Shown here one piece after another: positions 41,557-51,300 of a stretch of 64,000 nucleotides of DNA. Position 1 is the first letter of the stretch, and each line of letters opens with the position of its first letter. This DNA is from Gluconobacter morbifer G707 (GTDB lineage Bacteria > Pseudomonadota > Alphaproteobacteria > Acetobacterales > Acetobacteraceae). The DNA lies in NCBI RefSeq assembly GCF_000234355.1, contig NZ_AGQV01000002.1:124001-188000 (forward strand), in the 5' to 3' direction. Position numbers and translations under genes: made by a program. The notes below the pieces were generated by a model. The model made no database searches and had not been told where the DNA came from. It worked only from the letters and a program-made list of their open reading frames with translations.

Positions 41557-42012
41557 TCAGGCAGCCTGAATGGATTCTACGCAGGAGGACGTGGTTCCGG
41601 TCTGGATCGGGATGCGACGGGACGTCGCGCTTTCCGGAACAACCTGCCTTACGGCAATGGTCAGTAGACCGTTTTGCAACTCGGCATGATCAATTTCCGT
41701 ATGATCAGCCAGTACAAAACGCCGCTCGAAAGCGCGAGTGGCAATCCCGCGATGAAGCCAGTCACGATTTCTGTTTCCGTCAGGAACATTGCCCCGGATG
41801 ACAAGCGTATTGTCCTCCTGCAGAACCTCAACGTTTTCAGGCGCAAAACCAGCTAATGCCATCGTGAGCGCGTAATCCGCGTCACCGGTTTTTTCAATAT
41901 TGTACGGGGGATAGCTTGGAACGGCCTGAGCATTGGCGGCATTTCCAGCCATACGGGCAAGACGGTCGAAACCGATGGCGCTGCGAAACAGCGGCGTGAA
42001 GTCGTAAGTCAT
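41557..42012 (-). CDS. hsp20: Small heat-shock protein, Hsp20 family
   Basis: 151 aa from the ATG at 42012, which has GGAGG 7 bp upstream. N-terminal MTYDFTPLFRSAIGFDRLAR and a central alpha-crystallin domain (about 35-125) with NIEKTGDADYALTMALAGFA, FERRFVLADHTEIDHAELQN and GLLTIAV. ATP-independent holdase, IbpA-like. Stand-alone gene. Confidence 0.93.
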   Translation of the reverse strand: MTYDFTPLFRSAIGFDRLARMAGNAANAQAVPSYPPYNIEKTGDADYALTMALAGFAPENVEVLQEDNTLVIRGNVPDGNRNRDWLHRGIATRAFERRFVLADHTEIDHAELQNGLLTIAVRQVVPESATSRRIPIQTGTTSSCVESIQAA

Positions 42013-42130
42013 TGAAACCTCCAAGGGCAGGTATCATCTGAGGCAGCCCCCATTACTTGGCAGACTGCTATGGATTTACTGGCCATGACCCAAAAGGCAT
42101 CATGACCAGTCATCCAGATGGAACCTGTCA

Positions 42131-42153
42131 GGCACATTTTCAAGAGATGTGCC
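42131..42153 (-). terminator. Hairpin after rpmE
   Basis: GGCACAT/ATGTGCC, a 7-bp perfect stem with 9-base loop, about 18 bp past the rpmE stop on its strand. T-tract weak. Confidence 0.4.
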
Positions 42154-42171
42154 TCAGGGAGGATGCAGAAC

Positions 42172-42399
42172 TTACTTGGTGCGCGTACCGATACCGGCAA
42201 AACGCTTGTTGAACTTGGCGACCTGTCCTCCGGTGTCGAGCATACGCTGCACGCCGGTCCATGCCGGATGGGATTTCGGGTCGACGTCCAGACGCAGCGT
42301 TGCTCCCGGCTGACCGTAGCATGAATGCGTCTTGTATTCCGTGCCATCGGTCATGATGACGGTGATCTCGTGATAGTCGGGGTGAATGCCGGATTTCAT
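42172..42399 (-). CDS. rpmE: 50S ribosomal protein L31
   Basis: 75 aa: [20 protein letters not shown], then TYKTH-like region ([12 protein letters not shown]), [15 protein letters not shown] and [15 protein letters not shown]. The paired zinc cysteines of the C+ form (CxxC) are absent; this is a C-minus type. Stand-alone. Confidence 0.95.
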   Translation of the reverse strand: MKSGIHPDYHEITVIMTDGTEYKTHSCYGQPGATLRLDVDPKSHPAWTGVQRMLDTGGQVAKFNKRFAGIGTRTK

Positions 42400-42588
42400 G
42401 AATTTCTAACTCCAGGAAGAAAGCCCCGATACCGACCGGAGCGAATCATCAGGCGCGTATAACGGAAAGTGCTGTCAGATGAAAGCCGCTTTACTGGATC
42501 GCAAGAGTCCGTTTATCCCTTGGCTGAGAGCAGGCTCGGATGTCAGGCCTGCGACCGTACCCGCACGGTACCTCACGAAAGGTTTGAT

Positions 42589-43077
42589 ATGAGCGACACG
42601 AACGACGGCAAACATGGACTGCATGCACCGTCCATTCATACTCCGGTCTGGGTCAGCGACTTCCAGAAGTTCATCATGCGCGGCAACGTGCTTGACCTGG
42701 CAGTCGGTGTGGTCATCGGTGCAGCCTTCACGGGCATCGTCAACAGTGCAGTGAAAGATCTTCTGACGCCCGTCATCGGGATGCTGACAGGCGGCGTCGA
42801 TTTCTCCAACATCTTCGTCACCCTTAAAGGGCCGCATGAAGCAACACTGGCTGATGCCCAGAAAGCCGGCGCTGTTACCCTCAATATTGGCGTTTTCCTT
42901 AACGCCGTCATTCAGTTCCTGATTGTCGCGTTCTTCGTTTTCTGGGTCACGCGTATCGTTGGCAAGCTGCATCGCCAGGAAGAAGCCACACCCGCTGCGC
43001 CGCCGCCGCCCAGCAAGGAAGAAGTTCTGCTGACGCAGATCCGCGACCTTCTGGCCAGCGGAAAAGCGTCGTCCTGA
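42589..43077 (+). CDS. mscL: Large-conductance mechanosensitive channel MscL
   Basis: 162 aa from the ATG at 42589; AAGG lies upstream. Opens under membrane tension at osmotic downshock. TM1 FIMRGNVLDLAVGVVIGAAF, TM2 LNAVIQFLIVAFFVFWVTRI, Pro-rich linker (PAAPPPPSKEE) and C-terminal bundle LLTQIRDLL. Stop overlaps the next gene's start by one base (TGATG). Confidence 0.95.
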   Translation: MSDTNDGKHGLHAPSIHTPVWVSDFQKFIMRGNVLDLAVGVVIGAAFTGIVNSAVKDLLTPVIGMLTGGVDFSNIFVTLKGPHEATLADAQKAGAVTLNIGVFLNAVIQFLIVAFFVFWVTRIVGKLHRQEEATPAAPPPPSKEEVLLTQIRDLLASGKASS

Positions 43078-43457
43078 TGAAAACTTCCCTCCGGCACCGC
43101 ATCTTCCGCAAGGCAGTCCTGCTGGTTCTGGGGGGAGGATTACTGTCAAGCTGTGCGATCCATCCTCAGATCGAGGGGGTCGCGCCTTCTCCCAATGCCC
43201 GGCTTTATTCCTATCTCATCGTGCATGGTATGGCCCGGGGTGCGATCATGACGCGTCAGATCACACCGGAGAATATCCGCCAACTTGTAGCGCTGGATCG
43301 TAATGCCCAGATCGCTGCCATCAACGCCATGCGCCTTCAGAACAGGGCAGGGAACCGTCAGGCGGATGCTACCCTGGAAGATCTTCTGAAAGATATTTCG
43401 CAGCCTCCGTCACATGGTGTCGCCAGCACGGAAGCACAAAAAAACCGGCAGCCCTGA
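43077..43457 (+). CDS. Hypothetical lipoprotein coupled to mscL
   Basis: 126 aa. Signal KAVLLVLGGGLLSSC, lipobox LSSC, lipidated Cys at about 27. Mature part helical (RGAIMTRQITPENIRQLVAL). No family recognised. Translation coupled to mscL, so it may serve the envelope under osmotic change (inference). Confidence 0.6.
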   Translation: MKTSLRHRIFRKAVLLVLGGGLLSSCAIHPQIEGVAPSPNARLYSYLIVHGMARGAIMTRQITPENIRQLVALDRNAQIAAINAMRLQNRAGNRQADATLEDLLKDISQPPSHGVASTEAQKNRQP

Positions 43458-43476
43458 GGCGCCAGTTTTTTTGTGC
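43434..43476. terminator. Bidirectional terminator between mscL unit and secF
   Basis: GCACAAAAAAAC ... GTTTTTTTGTGC: 12-bp perfect arms around a GC stem (ccggc/gcc), between convergent genes. T7 runs on both strands. Covers the end of the lipoprotein gene. Confidence 0.8.
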
Positions 43477-43496
43477 CGTCCTTCCCGGACCAAAGG

Positions 43497-44441
43497 TCAG
43501 TTCGGGGCGCTGCCACTTTCCTTGCGCAGTCTCTTTTCACCCATGAGAAGCAGCAGGGGAGAAGCGATAAAAATGGATGAGGATGTTCCCACCACGATTC
43601 CGAACAGCATGACCGTCGCGAAACCAGTCAAAGTGCTTCCGCCGAAAAGAGCCAGAGGGAGCGCGGCAAGAAAGACTGTCATGGATGTTCCCAGCGTACG
43701 GTTCAGTGTCTCGTTGATGGAAAGATCCAGCAGTTCACGCAGAGGCATTGTGCGGTATTTACGCAGGTTTTCGCGGATGCGGTCATAGACCACAACCTTG
43801 TCGTTTGTAGAGTACCCCAGAATGGTCAGCAGTGCGGCCACCATGACAAGATCGAATTCAAACCGGGTAACCGCCAGAAAACCCACCGTCTTCGTCAGAT
43901 CTAGGATGAGCGTCACTACCGCACTGATGGCGAACTCCCGCTCAAAACGCACCCAGATGTAAATCAGGATCATGGCAAGGCTGAAGCCGAGAGCCAGCAG
44001 ACCATCCCGGAAAAGTTCGGACGATACGGAAGCCCCGACGGCGTCCGCCCGAAGAACCTGCGTGCCAGGTGCAACCTTGGAGACAGCCTGCTTGACCCCA
44101 TCAACCAGTTTCTGGGTCTGGGCCTCGCGGTCTGCACCTGAGGGCGCATTGATGGCAATCCGGACATCGCGCGGGGAGCCAAAAGCCTGCACGGCGTCAG
44201 GGTGAATACCAGCCTGCGACAGAGCCGCACGGATTTGACCAAAATCGGCCGGACCGGGCGTCTGCGCCTCGACGACGATCCCACCCCGGAAATCAAGACC
44301 GAGCTTCAGGCCCGGCTCGAAAAACAGGATAATGGACGCAATGGACAGAACGGCCGAGACAATCAGGCCCATGTGACGGCCACGCATGAAATTAATGCGT
44401 CGATCGTCACGGACGAAACGGAACAGGGGACGTGACAGCAT
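43497..44441 (-). CDS. secF: Protein translocase subunit SecF
   Basis: 314 aa from the ATG at 44441. Six-TM RND-type partner of SecD that helps complete translocation using proton motive force. KLGLDFRGGIVVEAQTPG, SFGYSTND-like LLTILGYSTNDKVVVYDRIR and LSINETLNRTLGTSMTVFLA are SecF signatures. Start lies 5 bp after the secD stop. Confidence 0.95.
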   Translation of the reverse strand: MLSRPLFRFVRDDRRINFMRGRHMGLIVSAVLSIASIILFFEPGLKLGLDFRGGIVVEAQTPGPADFGQIRAALSQAGIHPDAVQAFGSPRDVRIAINAPSGADREAQTQKLVDGVKQAVSKVAPGTQVLRADAVGASVSSELFRDGLLALGFSLAMILIYIWVRFEREFAISAVVTLILDLTKTVGFLAVTRFEFDLVMVAALLTILGYSTNDKVVVYDRIRENLRKYRTMPLRELLDLSINETLNRTLGTSMTVFLAALPLALFGGSTLTGFATVMLFGIVVGTSSSIFIASPLLLLMGEKRLRKESGSAPN

Positions 44442-44446
44442 GACGT

Positions 44447-45991
44447 TCAGACCGGCAATTCTTTGGGACGGGCGAGTGCATACCACCGTACGACAAGCAG
44501 CCGTGACAGCAGAAGCGTCGTGAAGAGGGTCGTGACAATACCGATGGTGATCGTCAGGGCGAAATTCCGCACCGGCCCTGTACCGAACACGAACAGCATG
44601 ACGTGAGCCAGAAAGGCCGTGGCGTTACTGTCGATAATGGTACCTGTTGCACGCTCGAAACCTGCCTGAAGAGCCTGAAGGGGACCGCGTCCACGCTTCA
44701 CTTCTTCACGGATACGTTCGTTGATCAGAATATTGGCATCCACGGCCATACCCAGCGTCAGCAGCATTCCGGCCATACCAGGCAACGTCAGTGTCGCCTG
44801 GAAAAGGGACAGGATGGCCACCATGAGGATCAGGTTGGCAAAAAGCGCAACGTCCGCGTACAGGCCAAAACGACCATAGAACAGCACCATGAAAACCACG
44901 ACCAGCAGCAGTCCGACCACAAGGCTCATGATACCGGCATGAATGGACGCGGCGCCGAGGCTCGGGCCAATTGTTCTCTGTTCCACAACAGAGAGGGGGG
45001 CCGGCAAAGCACCCGCACGCAGCAGAAGCGCAAGATCCGAAGCACTCCGGGCATCAAATCCACCCGTGATCTGACCACTGCCAGCCGTGATCGGATTGAT
45101 GATATTTGGAGCTTCGATCACCTTGTTATCGAGAACAATGGCAAAGCGCTTGCCGACATTGGCGCGCGTGACATTGGCAAATTCCGTAGCGCCAGCGCTG
45201 TTGAGCTGGAACGTCACCGCCCATCCGCCGCTCTGCTGATCGATGACGGCACCCGCGTTCGTCAGATCGGTACCATCGACATCGACATGATCCTGAACGG
45301 CAACCTGCGAATGCGTGCTTTCATCTTCCAGCATCGTGGAGCCAGGACTTGCCACGCTGGGATTTGGTGCCAGCAGACGGAACGTCAGACGGGCGGTTGT
45401 TCCCAGCAGAGACTTGATACGTTCCGGATCACTGACACCGGGGAGTTCAACCACAATGCGGTCATCGCCTTCGCGCGCGATGCTTGGGTCAATGGCACCC
45501 GTCGCATCGATACGACGGCGCACGATTTCAATGGACTGCGCAACAGCTTCGCGCGCTCTTGCCATCATCGCATCATGCTGCAGGGCGAGAACGATACGGC
45601 CATTCTGTTCCGAAACATGGAATTCGTTCGGGACAACCGAGGGAAGCGCCTGCATGGCAATGAGATCAGCCGCCCGCTCGCCCTCGGAACGCGGCGCAAA
45701 GCTCAGGCTGGCCGTCTGGTCGTTTTTCCGGAAATCCCTGTATCCAAGGGATTTGTCAAGAAGCGTCTGCCGCGCCTGATCCTGCAGGGATTGCAGGCGA
45801 TCATGTTCCAGAGACTTCAGGTCGAGCTGAAGCAGAAGGTAGGAACCACCTCGCAGATCCAGACCCAGATGGATCTGCCGCCAGGGCAGAGCAGGCGATG
45901 GCGCTTTCATGAAATTGGGCAGACACAGCAGAACGCCGATCAGGCAGATGCCTATGACGCCCAGCAATCTGAGCCGGCTGTAATACATCAT
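44447..45991 (-). CDS. secD: Protein translocase subunit SecD
   Basis: 514 aa. IHLGLDLRGGSYLLLQLDLK, P1 head domain (RRIDATGAIDPSIAREGDDR), GFDARSASDLALLLRAGALP, and C-terminal TM domain ILINERIREEVKRGRGPLQA and SNATAFLAHVMLF. Works with SecF. No yajC gene lies upstream; the divergent gene is an oxidoreductase. Confidence 0.96.
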   Translation of the reverse strand: MMYYSRLRLLGVIGICLIGVLLCLPNFMKAPSPALPWRQIHLGLDLRGGSYLLLQLDLKSLEHDRLQSLQDQARQTLLDKSLGYRDFRKNDQTASLSFAPRSEGERAADLIAMQALPSVVPNEFHVSEQNGRIVLALQHDAMMARAREAVAQSIEIVRRRIDATGAIDPSIAREGDDRIVVELPGVSDPERIKSLLGTTARLTFRLLAPNPSVASPGSTMLEDESTHSQVAVQDHVDVDGTDLTNAGAVIDQQSGGWAVTFQLNSAGATEFANVTRANVGKRFAIVLDNKVIEAPNIINPITAGSGQITGGFDARSASDLALLLRAGALPAPLSVVEQRTIGPSLGAASIHAGIMSLVVGLLLVVVFMVLFYGRFGLYADVALFANLILMVAILSLFQATLTLPGMAGMLLTLGMAVDANILINERIREEVKRGRGPLQALQAGFERATGTIIDSNATAFLAHVMLFVFGTGPVRNFALTITIGIVTTLFTTLLLSRLLVVRWYALARPKELPV

Positions 45992-46140
45992 ATCAGGTCG
46001 AGACGTCCTCGGCGGATGTGGACAGGTCGTTATTTCGTGGGCGGGACCATGCCGTTTCCATCCTGCCGATGCAACCTTTCTGCACCTTCTTGCAGACCAG
46101 CATCTTTGCGCTCAGGGCGTCGACTGATAATCCTTCGCTC

Positions 46141-47124
46141 ATGAGCATACGGCAACAGCTTCGCGTCGGCATCGTGGGTGCCGGTCATTTTGGACGGTTT
46201 CATGCCCTTAAGAGCGCTGAAAATCCGTCAGAACAGCTTGTCGGGCTCTATGATCCCGTTCCAGAACGTGCAGCCCTTGTGGCAAAAGAGGCACAGTGCG
46301 AAGTCTGTGCCAGTTACAGCGACCTTCTGGCGGCTGTGGATGCCGTCATCATTGCGGCTCCGGCAGAGTATCATTTCCCGCTGGCCAGTCAGGCCCTTCA
46401 GGCGCACCGGCATGTTCTGGTGGAAAAACCCATCTCCGCAACACTGGAGGAAGCCCATGCCCTTGCTGACCTAGCCCGCCAGACCGGGAATGTCCTGCAG
46501 GTCGGGCATCTGCTGCGTTATTCAGCGGAACACCAGGCGATCACGCAGCGAATCACAAGCCCGCTCTATATCGAGGCAACCCGCATCGCCCCTTACAAAC
46601 CGCGTGGTACGGATGTTTCAGTCATTCTGGATCTCATGATTCATGACCTCGACCTTGTCCTTTCCATCGTAAACAGCCCAATTGCTGATATCGACGCTCT
46701 CGGGGCCGCCGTTTCCAGCGCCCACGAAGACATCGCCAATGCCCGTGTCCGGTTTGAAAACGGATGTGTCGCAACAATCACCGCCAGCCGCATTTCTCTG
46801 AAGACTGAACGCCGCATGCGCCTGTTTTCACAGGCTGGCTATCTTTCCGCCGATTTCATGGAACGCAAACTGAGTTTCATCGGACGGGAACGCGGAATGC
46901 CACTACCAGGCACGGGTGGTTTTCGGCGCGAAGCCATAAGCTGGAAAGATCATGACAATCTGGCGGCTGAACATCAGGCTTTTGCGGCCTCATGTCTTCA
47001 CGGCGCTCCGGTACTGGTTGATGCTAAAGCCGGAATACGTGCTCTCGACGCGGCCCTGCGTGTTACCAGGAGCATCTCTCGCTCTCGGCACATCATGGAA
47101 AACTCAGGCCTGATCTCTGATTGA
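46141..47124 (+). CDS. Gfo/Idh/MocA family oxidoreductase
   Basis: 327 aa from the ATG at 46141. NAD(P)-binding Rossmann motif RVGIVGAGHFGRFHALK, AIIAAPAEYHFPLASQAL, HVLVEKPISATLEEAHALAD with Lys of the EKP motif, GHLLRYSAEHQAI, and DLMIHDLDLVLSIV. Substrate (a sugar or its phosphate) not determinable; the layout resembles UDP-sugar-type dehydrogenases. Divergent from secDF. Confidence 0.88.
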   Translation: MSIRQQLRVGIVGAGHFGRFHALKSAENPSEQLVGLYDPVPERAALVAKEAQCEVCASYSDLLAAVDAVIIAAPAEYHFPLASQALQAHRHVLVEKPISATLEEAHALADLARQTGNVLQVGHLLRYSAEHQAITQRITSPLYIEATRIAPYKPRGTDVSVILDLMIHDLDLVLSIVNSPIADIDALGAAVSSAHEDIANARVRFENGCVATITASRISLKTERRMRLFSQAGYLSADFMERKLSFIGRERGMPLPGTGGFRREAISWKDHDNLAAEHQAFAASCLHGAPVLVDAKAGIRALDAALRVTRSISRSRHIMENSGLISD

Positions 47125-47150
47125 AATTTCCTCTAAAATTCTAAAACAAG

Positions 47151-48962
47151 TTACTGATTTTCAAGTATTTCTTTTTTCATTTCAAGTTCCAGCCATTCTT
47201 CCTCAGCCTTCGTCAGGGCATTTTCTGCCTCAAGGAGGGCGTCAGTGACTGTCTGGAACTTCTTGGGGTCACGAGCATACAGGTTAGGATCAGTCAGAAG
47301 CTTCCGATATGTCTGGATGTCCTTCTCGAACTGCTCCATTTTAGCAGGCAGCAGATCAAGGGCGCGCTTATCGTTATAACTGAGCTTCTGGGACTTCTTT
47401 TCTGTTTTTAAAGCAGATTGTGGTGCAATTTTTTCAGAAGAGTCCTGTTCTCTCTGCCGTTTTGCAGGCGCTTCTCCGCGCCGCTGTGCCAGCATATCGG
47501 AATAGCCGCCCGCATATTCGATCCAATCTCCGTTGCCTTCGGCCACAAGAATCGAACTCGCTACGCGATCCAGAAAATCACGATCATGACTGACAAGAAG
47601 CACCGTTCCAGCATAATCAGCCAGCATCTCCTGCAGAAGATCGAGCGTTTCCAGATCAAGATCATTGGTCGGCTCATCGAGCACCATAAGGCTGGAAGGC
47701 TTTGCCAGCGCACAGGCCAATGCCAGACGCCCACGCTCTCCGCCTGACAGCTTGCCGACCGGTGTTCTCGCCTGTTCAGGGCGGAACAGAAATTCCTTCA
47801 TATATCCGATGACATGACGCTTTTCGTCCCCGACCTGCACCATGTCACCACTTCCACCTGTTAGCGTGTCAGCAAGCGTCTTTTCAGGATCAAGGCTTTC
47901 CCGCTGCTGATCGAGCGTCACCAGAGAAACGGATGGTCCCATCTGAACCGTTCCCTCCTGCGGTGCCAACCGTCCGGTCAGCAGCCGAAGAAGAGTTGTC
48001 TTTCCAGCACCATTCGCTCCAACCAGCCCCAAACGGTCTCCCCTCAGAAGACGCAGATCAAGGTTTCGTACAATGGCGCGATCATCATAAGCCCAGGACA
48101 GATTTTCCGCGGCAATAGTGATCTTGCCACCACTTTCGGCTTCCATGGCTGCCATGCGAAGCGTTCCCGTCCCACGGGATGCCATCTCCCGTCTCTGAGT
48201 CCGCAATCCGGCGAGTTCAGCAACCCGACGGACATTGCGTTTGCGCCTAGCCGTCACGCCATATCGCATCCAGTCTTCTTCGCGGGCGATCTGGCGATCA
48301 AGCTTGTGCGCGTCGCGTTCTTCCTGCTCTAGAACCTCATCCCGCCAGCTTTCGTAACGGGAAAACCCCTGATCCAGCCGGCGTGTAATGCCACGTTCAA
48401 GCCAGACCACACTTCTGGAGAGCGTTTCAAGCAGGCGACGGTCATGGCTGATGACAATCATCGCAGAACGGGATGCAATCAGTTCCTTTTCCAGCCAGCT
48501 GATCGTGGGCAGATCAAGATGATTGGTAGGCTCATCCAGCAGAAGGAGATCCGGTTCCGCCGCCAGCGCCCGTGCAAGGGCGCACCGCCGGACTTCACCT
48601 CCTGAAAGATTTTCGCAGTCCTCATCTCCCGTCATACCGAGTTCGGACAGCATGACGCGCGCGCGGTAGCTTTCCGTCTCATCCAGATCTTCTGCAACAT
48701 AAGAAAACGTCGAAGAATAAGCTGAAAGATCAGGCTCCTGTGCCAGATAATGAATTTTTATTCCCGGCTGGACAAAACGGGTCCCATCATCCGGTACGAT
48801 TTCTCCAGAAGCGATCTTCAGAAGAGTCGACTTTCCGGAACCATTATGTCCAACAAGACAGATCCGTTCCCCGGGCTGTACGCCAAGCTCCGCTCCATCA
48901 AGGAGCGGGCGCCCGCCGAGAGTATAGGTGATATTCTGAAGGAGAAGGATAGGTGCTGACAT
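47151..48962 (-). CDS. uup: ABC-F family ATPase, Uup type
   Basis: 603 aa. Two ATPase modules (GHNGSGKSTLL and GANGAGKTTLLRLL; signatures LSGGEVRRCALARAL and LSGGERGRLALACAL; DEPTNHLDLPT and DEPTNDLDLETL), no TM domain, and a C-terminal coiled coil after a disordered linker (KMEQFEKDIQTYRKLL). Uup-type ABC-F proteins act on ribosomes or DNA transactions. Stand-alone. Confidence 0.92.
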   Translation of the reverse strand: MSAPILLLQNITYTLGGRPLLDGAELGVQPGERICLVGHNGSGKSTLLKIASGEIVPDDGTRFVQPGIKIHYLAQEPDLSAYSSTFSYVAEDLDETESYRARVMLSELGMTGDEDCENLSGGEVRRCALARALAAEPDLLLLDEPTNHLDLPTISWLEKELIASRSAMIVISHDRRLLETLSRSVVWLERGITRRLDQGFSRYESWRDEVLEQEERDAHKLDRQIAREEDWMRYGVTARRKRNVRRVAELAGLRTQRREMASRGTGTLRMAAMEAESGGKITIAAENLSWAYDDRAIVRNLDLRLLRGDRLGLVGANGAGKTTLLRLLTGRLAPQEGTVQMGPSVSLVTLDQQRESLDPEKTLADTLTGGSGDMVQVGDEKRHVIGYMKEFLFRPEQARTPVGKLSGGERGRLALACALAKPSSLMVLDEPTNDLDLETLDLLQEMLADYAGTVLLVSHDRDFLDRVASSILVAEGNGDWIEYAGGYSDMLAQRRGEAPAKRQREQDSSEKIAPQSALKTEKKSQKLSYNDKRALDLLPAKMEQFEKDIQTYRKLLTDPNLYARDPKKFQTVTDALLEAENALTKAEEEWLELEMKKEILENQ

Positions 48963-49024
48963 GCCTGTCTATGTGTCGCAGGCTGCCCTCGGCTGCAAGA
49001 GACCCTGTCCCCGATAAAAGAGGG

Positions 49025-49783
49025 TCAGACGTTCACGCCACCTGTTACGGCCTGATAGGTTGCAACGGCCAGGGTCATCGGCTCGAAAGGCTTCGTGATG
49101 ACGAAAGACGGCTCCTGGGCTTCTCCTGTCAGGAGCCGTTCAGGATAAGCCGTTACAAAAATGACTGGTGCCTGATGATGCCGCAGGATGCGTCCAACAG
49201 CCTGCATGCCATCGCCGCCGCCGCCCAGATTGATATCAGCCAGAATGAGACCCGGCTTTGTTTCATCTGCCAGCTTTACGGCATCACTCTCCGTATGAGC
49301 AACACCGGCGATCCTATGACCACACCGCTCAACCAGATCCTGAATATCCATCGCAATGATGGGCTCGTCTTCAATGATCAGAACGCTGGTCTGGGCAATG
49401 CCTTTCAGTCCTTTCCGTGCCTCCGTCAGTTCCTCTGCTGCCACATCCTCAGGAAGGTCGAGCGCCTGCGCAGCGGAGGAGAGGGACTGTTCTTCCAGAG
49501 AGGTCAGTAGCAGCAACGCCCGCTGGATCACAGACATGCCCGCCACATTCTCGGGAACCTGCGCAGCAAATTCCCTGACGAGAAGACCGTAAAGCCGAAA
49601 GCGCGGAGGAAGCTCACCGGCGGGATTTTCCATGAGGCTTTTCAGCGCTACCGCGACAAGTTGGTCTCCAGCTTTCTGATCTCCCAACAAGGCACGGGCA
49701 AAGCGGCGGGCATAAGGCAGCGCCCTGATAAGTTCCTGACGTGCCGAATCAATCATGGTCCTCAGCCCTTGTTTCAGAATCAT
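49025..49783 (-). CDS. phyR: General stress response anti-anti-sigma PhyR
   Basis: 252 aa from the ATG at 49783; 49756 is also possible. N-terminal sigma-like domain (RALPYARRFARALLGDQKAG, SLEEQSLSSAAQALDLPED) that mimics EcfG, then a receiver domain (SVLIIEDEPIIAMDIQDLVE, phospho-Asp in LILADINLGGGGDG, Lys in VITKPFEP). When phosphorylated it binds NepR and frees EcfG. Divergent from the sigma/nepR/kinase cluster. Confidence 0.92.
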   Translation of the reverse strand: MILKQGLRTMIDSARQELIRALPYARRFARALLGDQKAGDQLVAVALKSLMENPAGELPPRFRLYGLLVREFAAQVPENVAGMSVIQRALLLLTSLEEQSLSSAAQALDLPEDVAAEELTEARKGLKGIAQTSVLIIEDEPIIAMDIQDLVERCGHRIAGVAHTESDAVKLADETKPGLILADINLGGGGDGMQAVGRILRHHQAPVIFVTAYPERLLTGEAQEPSFVITKPFEPMTLAVATYQAVTGGVNV

Positions 49784-49918
49784 AGCCTCTCGCCCCGGTA
49801 AGAGGGAGAGACCATATTTCACAGAATGAAGTGAACAATCATCATGACATGAGAGACATATTTCGCCTAGTCTCCTGCAAGCTGACGATCTTTACCGCGT
49901 CACAAAAAGGATTTTCCC

Positions 49919-50476
49919 CTGGTCACACCCGCATCCGAAAGCCCCTCCGCATCTGATAAGGGCGGAAAGGGAAACTTTCACCGGCGCCTCCTGCAGGCCT
50001 TGCCGGATCTGCGGGGTTTTGCGCGTTTTCTGACGCGAGATGCGGTTCTGGCTGACGATCTTGTACAAGACACAATCGTTCGCGCCTTGGCAGCACAGGC
50101 CCAGTTTCAAGAAGGAACAACCCTCAAGGCCTGGCTCTTCACAATTCAGAGAAACACATTTTACGAGATCAGGCGACGCAGTTCGCGCGAAAAAGAGATC
50201 ATGCAGGACATTGAAATGGACCTGCCTCCCTCTACCGAGACTCCCTCCCGCCAGAATGCCCGGGACGCCGTTCAGGATCTGGGAGAACTTCTCTGGAAGC
50301 TTCCAGAACTTCTGCGCGAAGCCATCATCCTGGTCGGTGCACAGGAACTGTCCTACGAGGATGCAGCCGCAATCTGTGATGTTCCTCCCGGAACCATGAA
50401 AGCACGCGTCTCCCGTGCCCGTTCCCAGCTTTCCGTAATCGTAAACCAGTCCTCTCCTGAAAAAATAAGCATCTGA
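49919..50476 (+). CDS. ecfG: EcfG-type general stress sigma factor, copy 1
   Basis: About 185 aa if started at CTG 49919 (AAGGA 8 bp upstream); TTG at 50000 would cut the first sigma2 helix (FHRRLLQALPDLRGFARFL), so the longer start is preferred. Sigma2: DDLVQDTIVRALAAQAQF, AWLFTIQRNTFYEIRRR. Sigma4: LPELLREAIILVGAQELSYE, GTMKARVSRARSQL. Target of NepR by analogy. Confidence 0.85.
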   Translation: MVTPASESPSASDKGGKGNFHRRLLQALPDLRGFARFLTRDAVLADDLVQDTIVRALAAQAQFQEGTTLKAWLFTIQRNTFYEIRRRSSREKEIMQDIEMDLPPSTETPSRQNARDAVQDLGELLWKLPELLREAIILVGAQELSYEDAAAICDVPPGTMKARVSRARSQLSVIVNQSSPEKISI

Positions 50477-50607
50477 TTTTTCGCTGGATTCTGAGGTTTT
50501 TCCTTTTCCTGGATTATAGACAAGAAATTTCTTCGCCCGGAATGCAACGATCCTGATTGCCCGTTCATTGATCTCATGAAAACAGGACGAAATCAGGAGT
50601 AAGTTCC

Positions 50608-51183
50608 ATGACGTTCCACGATCAGGTCATTGCTATTCTTCCGAAACTGCGTGTGCAGGCCCTTTCGCTGACCCGAAACCGTGCCGCCGCCGAAGACCTT
50701 GTGCAGGACGCCGTGTGCAACGCTCTGGCCGCGCAGAACAGTTTCATTCCTGGCACCAATTTCTCGGCATGGATGCATCGCATTCTTCGCAACCGTTTTA
50801 TCTCAGATCTGCGCAAGCGTCGTGAGACAACGGATATTGACGATGTGCCAGCTTCTTCTTTTGCAAGCTCGCCAACACATGAAGACAGCCTAGCTCTCAA
50901 GGATCTTTCGATGGCCCTGTCACGTCTGCCGGCTGACCAGCGTGAAGCCCTTGTGATGGTTGTTATTCAGGGCATGAGCTACGAAGCGCTGGCCGAAGCA
51001 ACCGATTGTGCCGTCGGTACTGCCAAGAGCCGCGTTTTCCGTGCACGCCGTCAGCTGGAAGCTTGGATGACCGGTGACCTCCCTGCCAATGACAAACTGC
51101 GCGTAAAGGTCAAAGCTCTGCGCGATGCGATGGATGTCCGTCGTCGCAATGGAGAAGGGACAGAAGATCTCTTTCTGTCTTGA
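50608..51183 (+). CDS. EcfG-type sigma factor, copy 2
   Basis: 191 aa. Sigma2 (EDLVQDAVCNALAAQNSFIP, FSAWMHRILRNRFISDLR) and sigma4 (LPADQREALVMVVIQGMSYE, GTAKSRVFRARRQLEAWM) of the EcfG/ECF type. A basic tail of 40 residues is extra. 131 bp after copy 1, with a weak EcfG-like box GGAAT-N19-GTT upstream (50539-50565). Paralogue of copy 1. Confidence 0.85.
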   Translation: MTFHDQVIAILPKLRVQALSLTRNRAAAEDLVQDAVCNALAAQNSFIPGTNFSAWMHRILRNRFISDLRKRRETTDIDDVPASSFASSPTHEDSLALKDLSMALSRLPADQREALVMVVIQGMSYEALAEATDCAVGTAKSRVFRARRQLEAWMTGDLPANDKLRVKVKALRDAMDVRRRNGEGTEDLFLS

Positions 51184-51300
51184 TCCTGTGAAATAGGCAG
51201 CGGCGCTCTTTTTTCCATTTCGCTCGAGAAGCGATTGCGGAGAGACCCGCGTTTTTGTAAGCCGGTCAGATCAGCTCATTTCACAAACAGCCTTTCTGAT

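Noticed and set aside
44603-46144. 513-aa open frame on the plus strand
   Set aside because: Exactly antisense to secD with low-complexity His/Arg/Gln sequence; secD is unmistakable.
50539-50565. GGAAT-N19-GTT before the second sigma gene
   Set aside because: Differs from GGAAC and spacing is longer than the consensus; noted as weak only, not called as a promoter.
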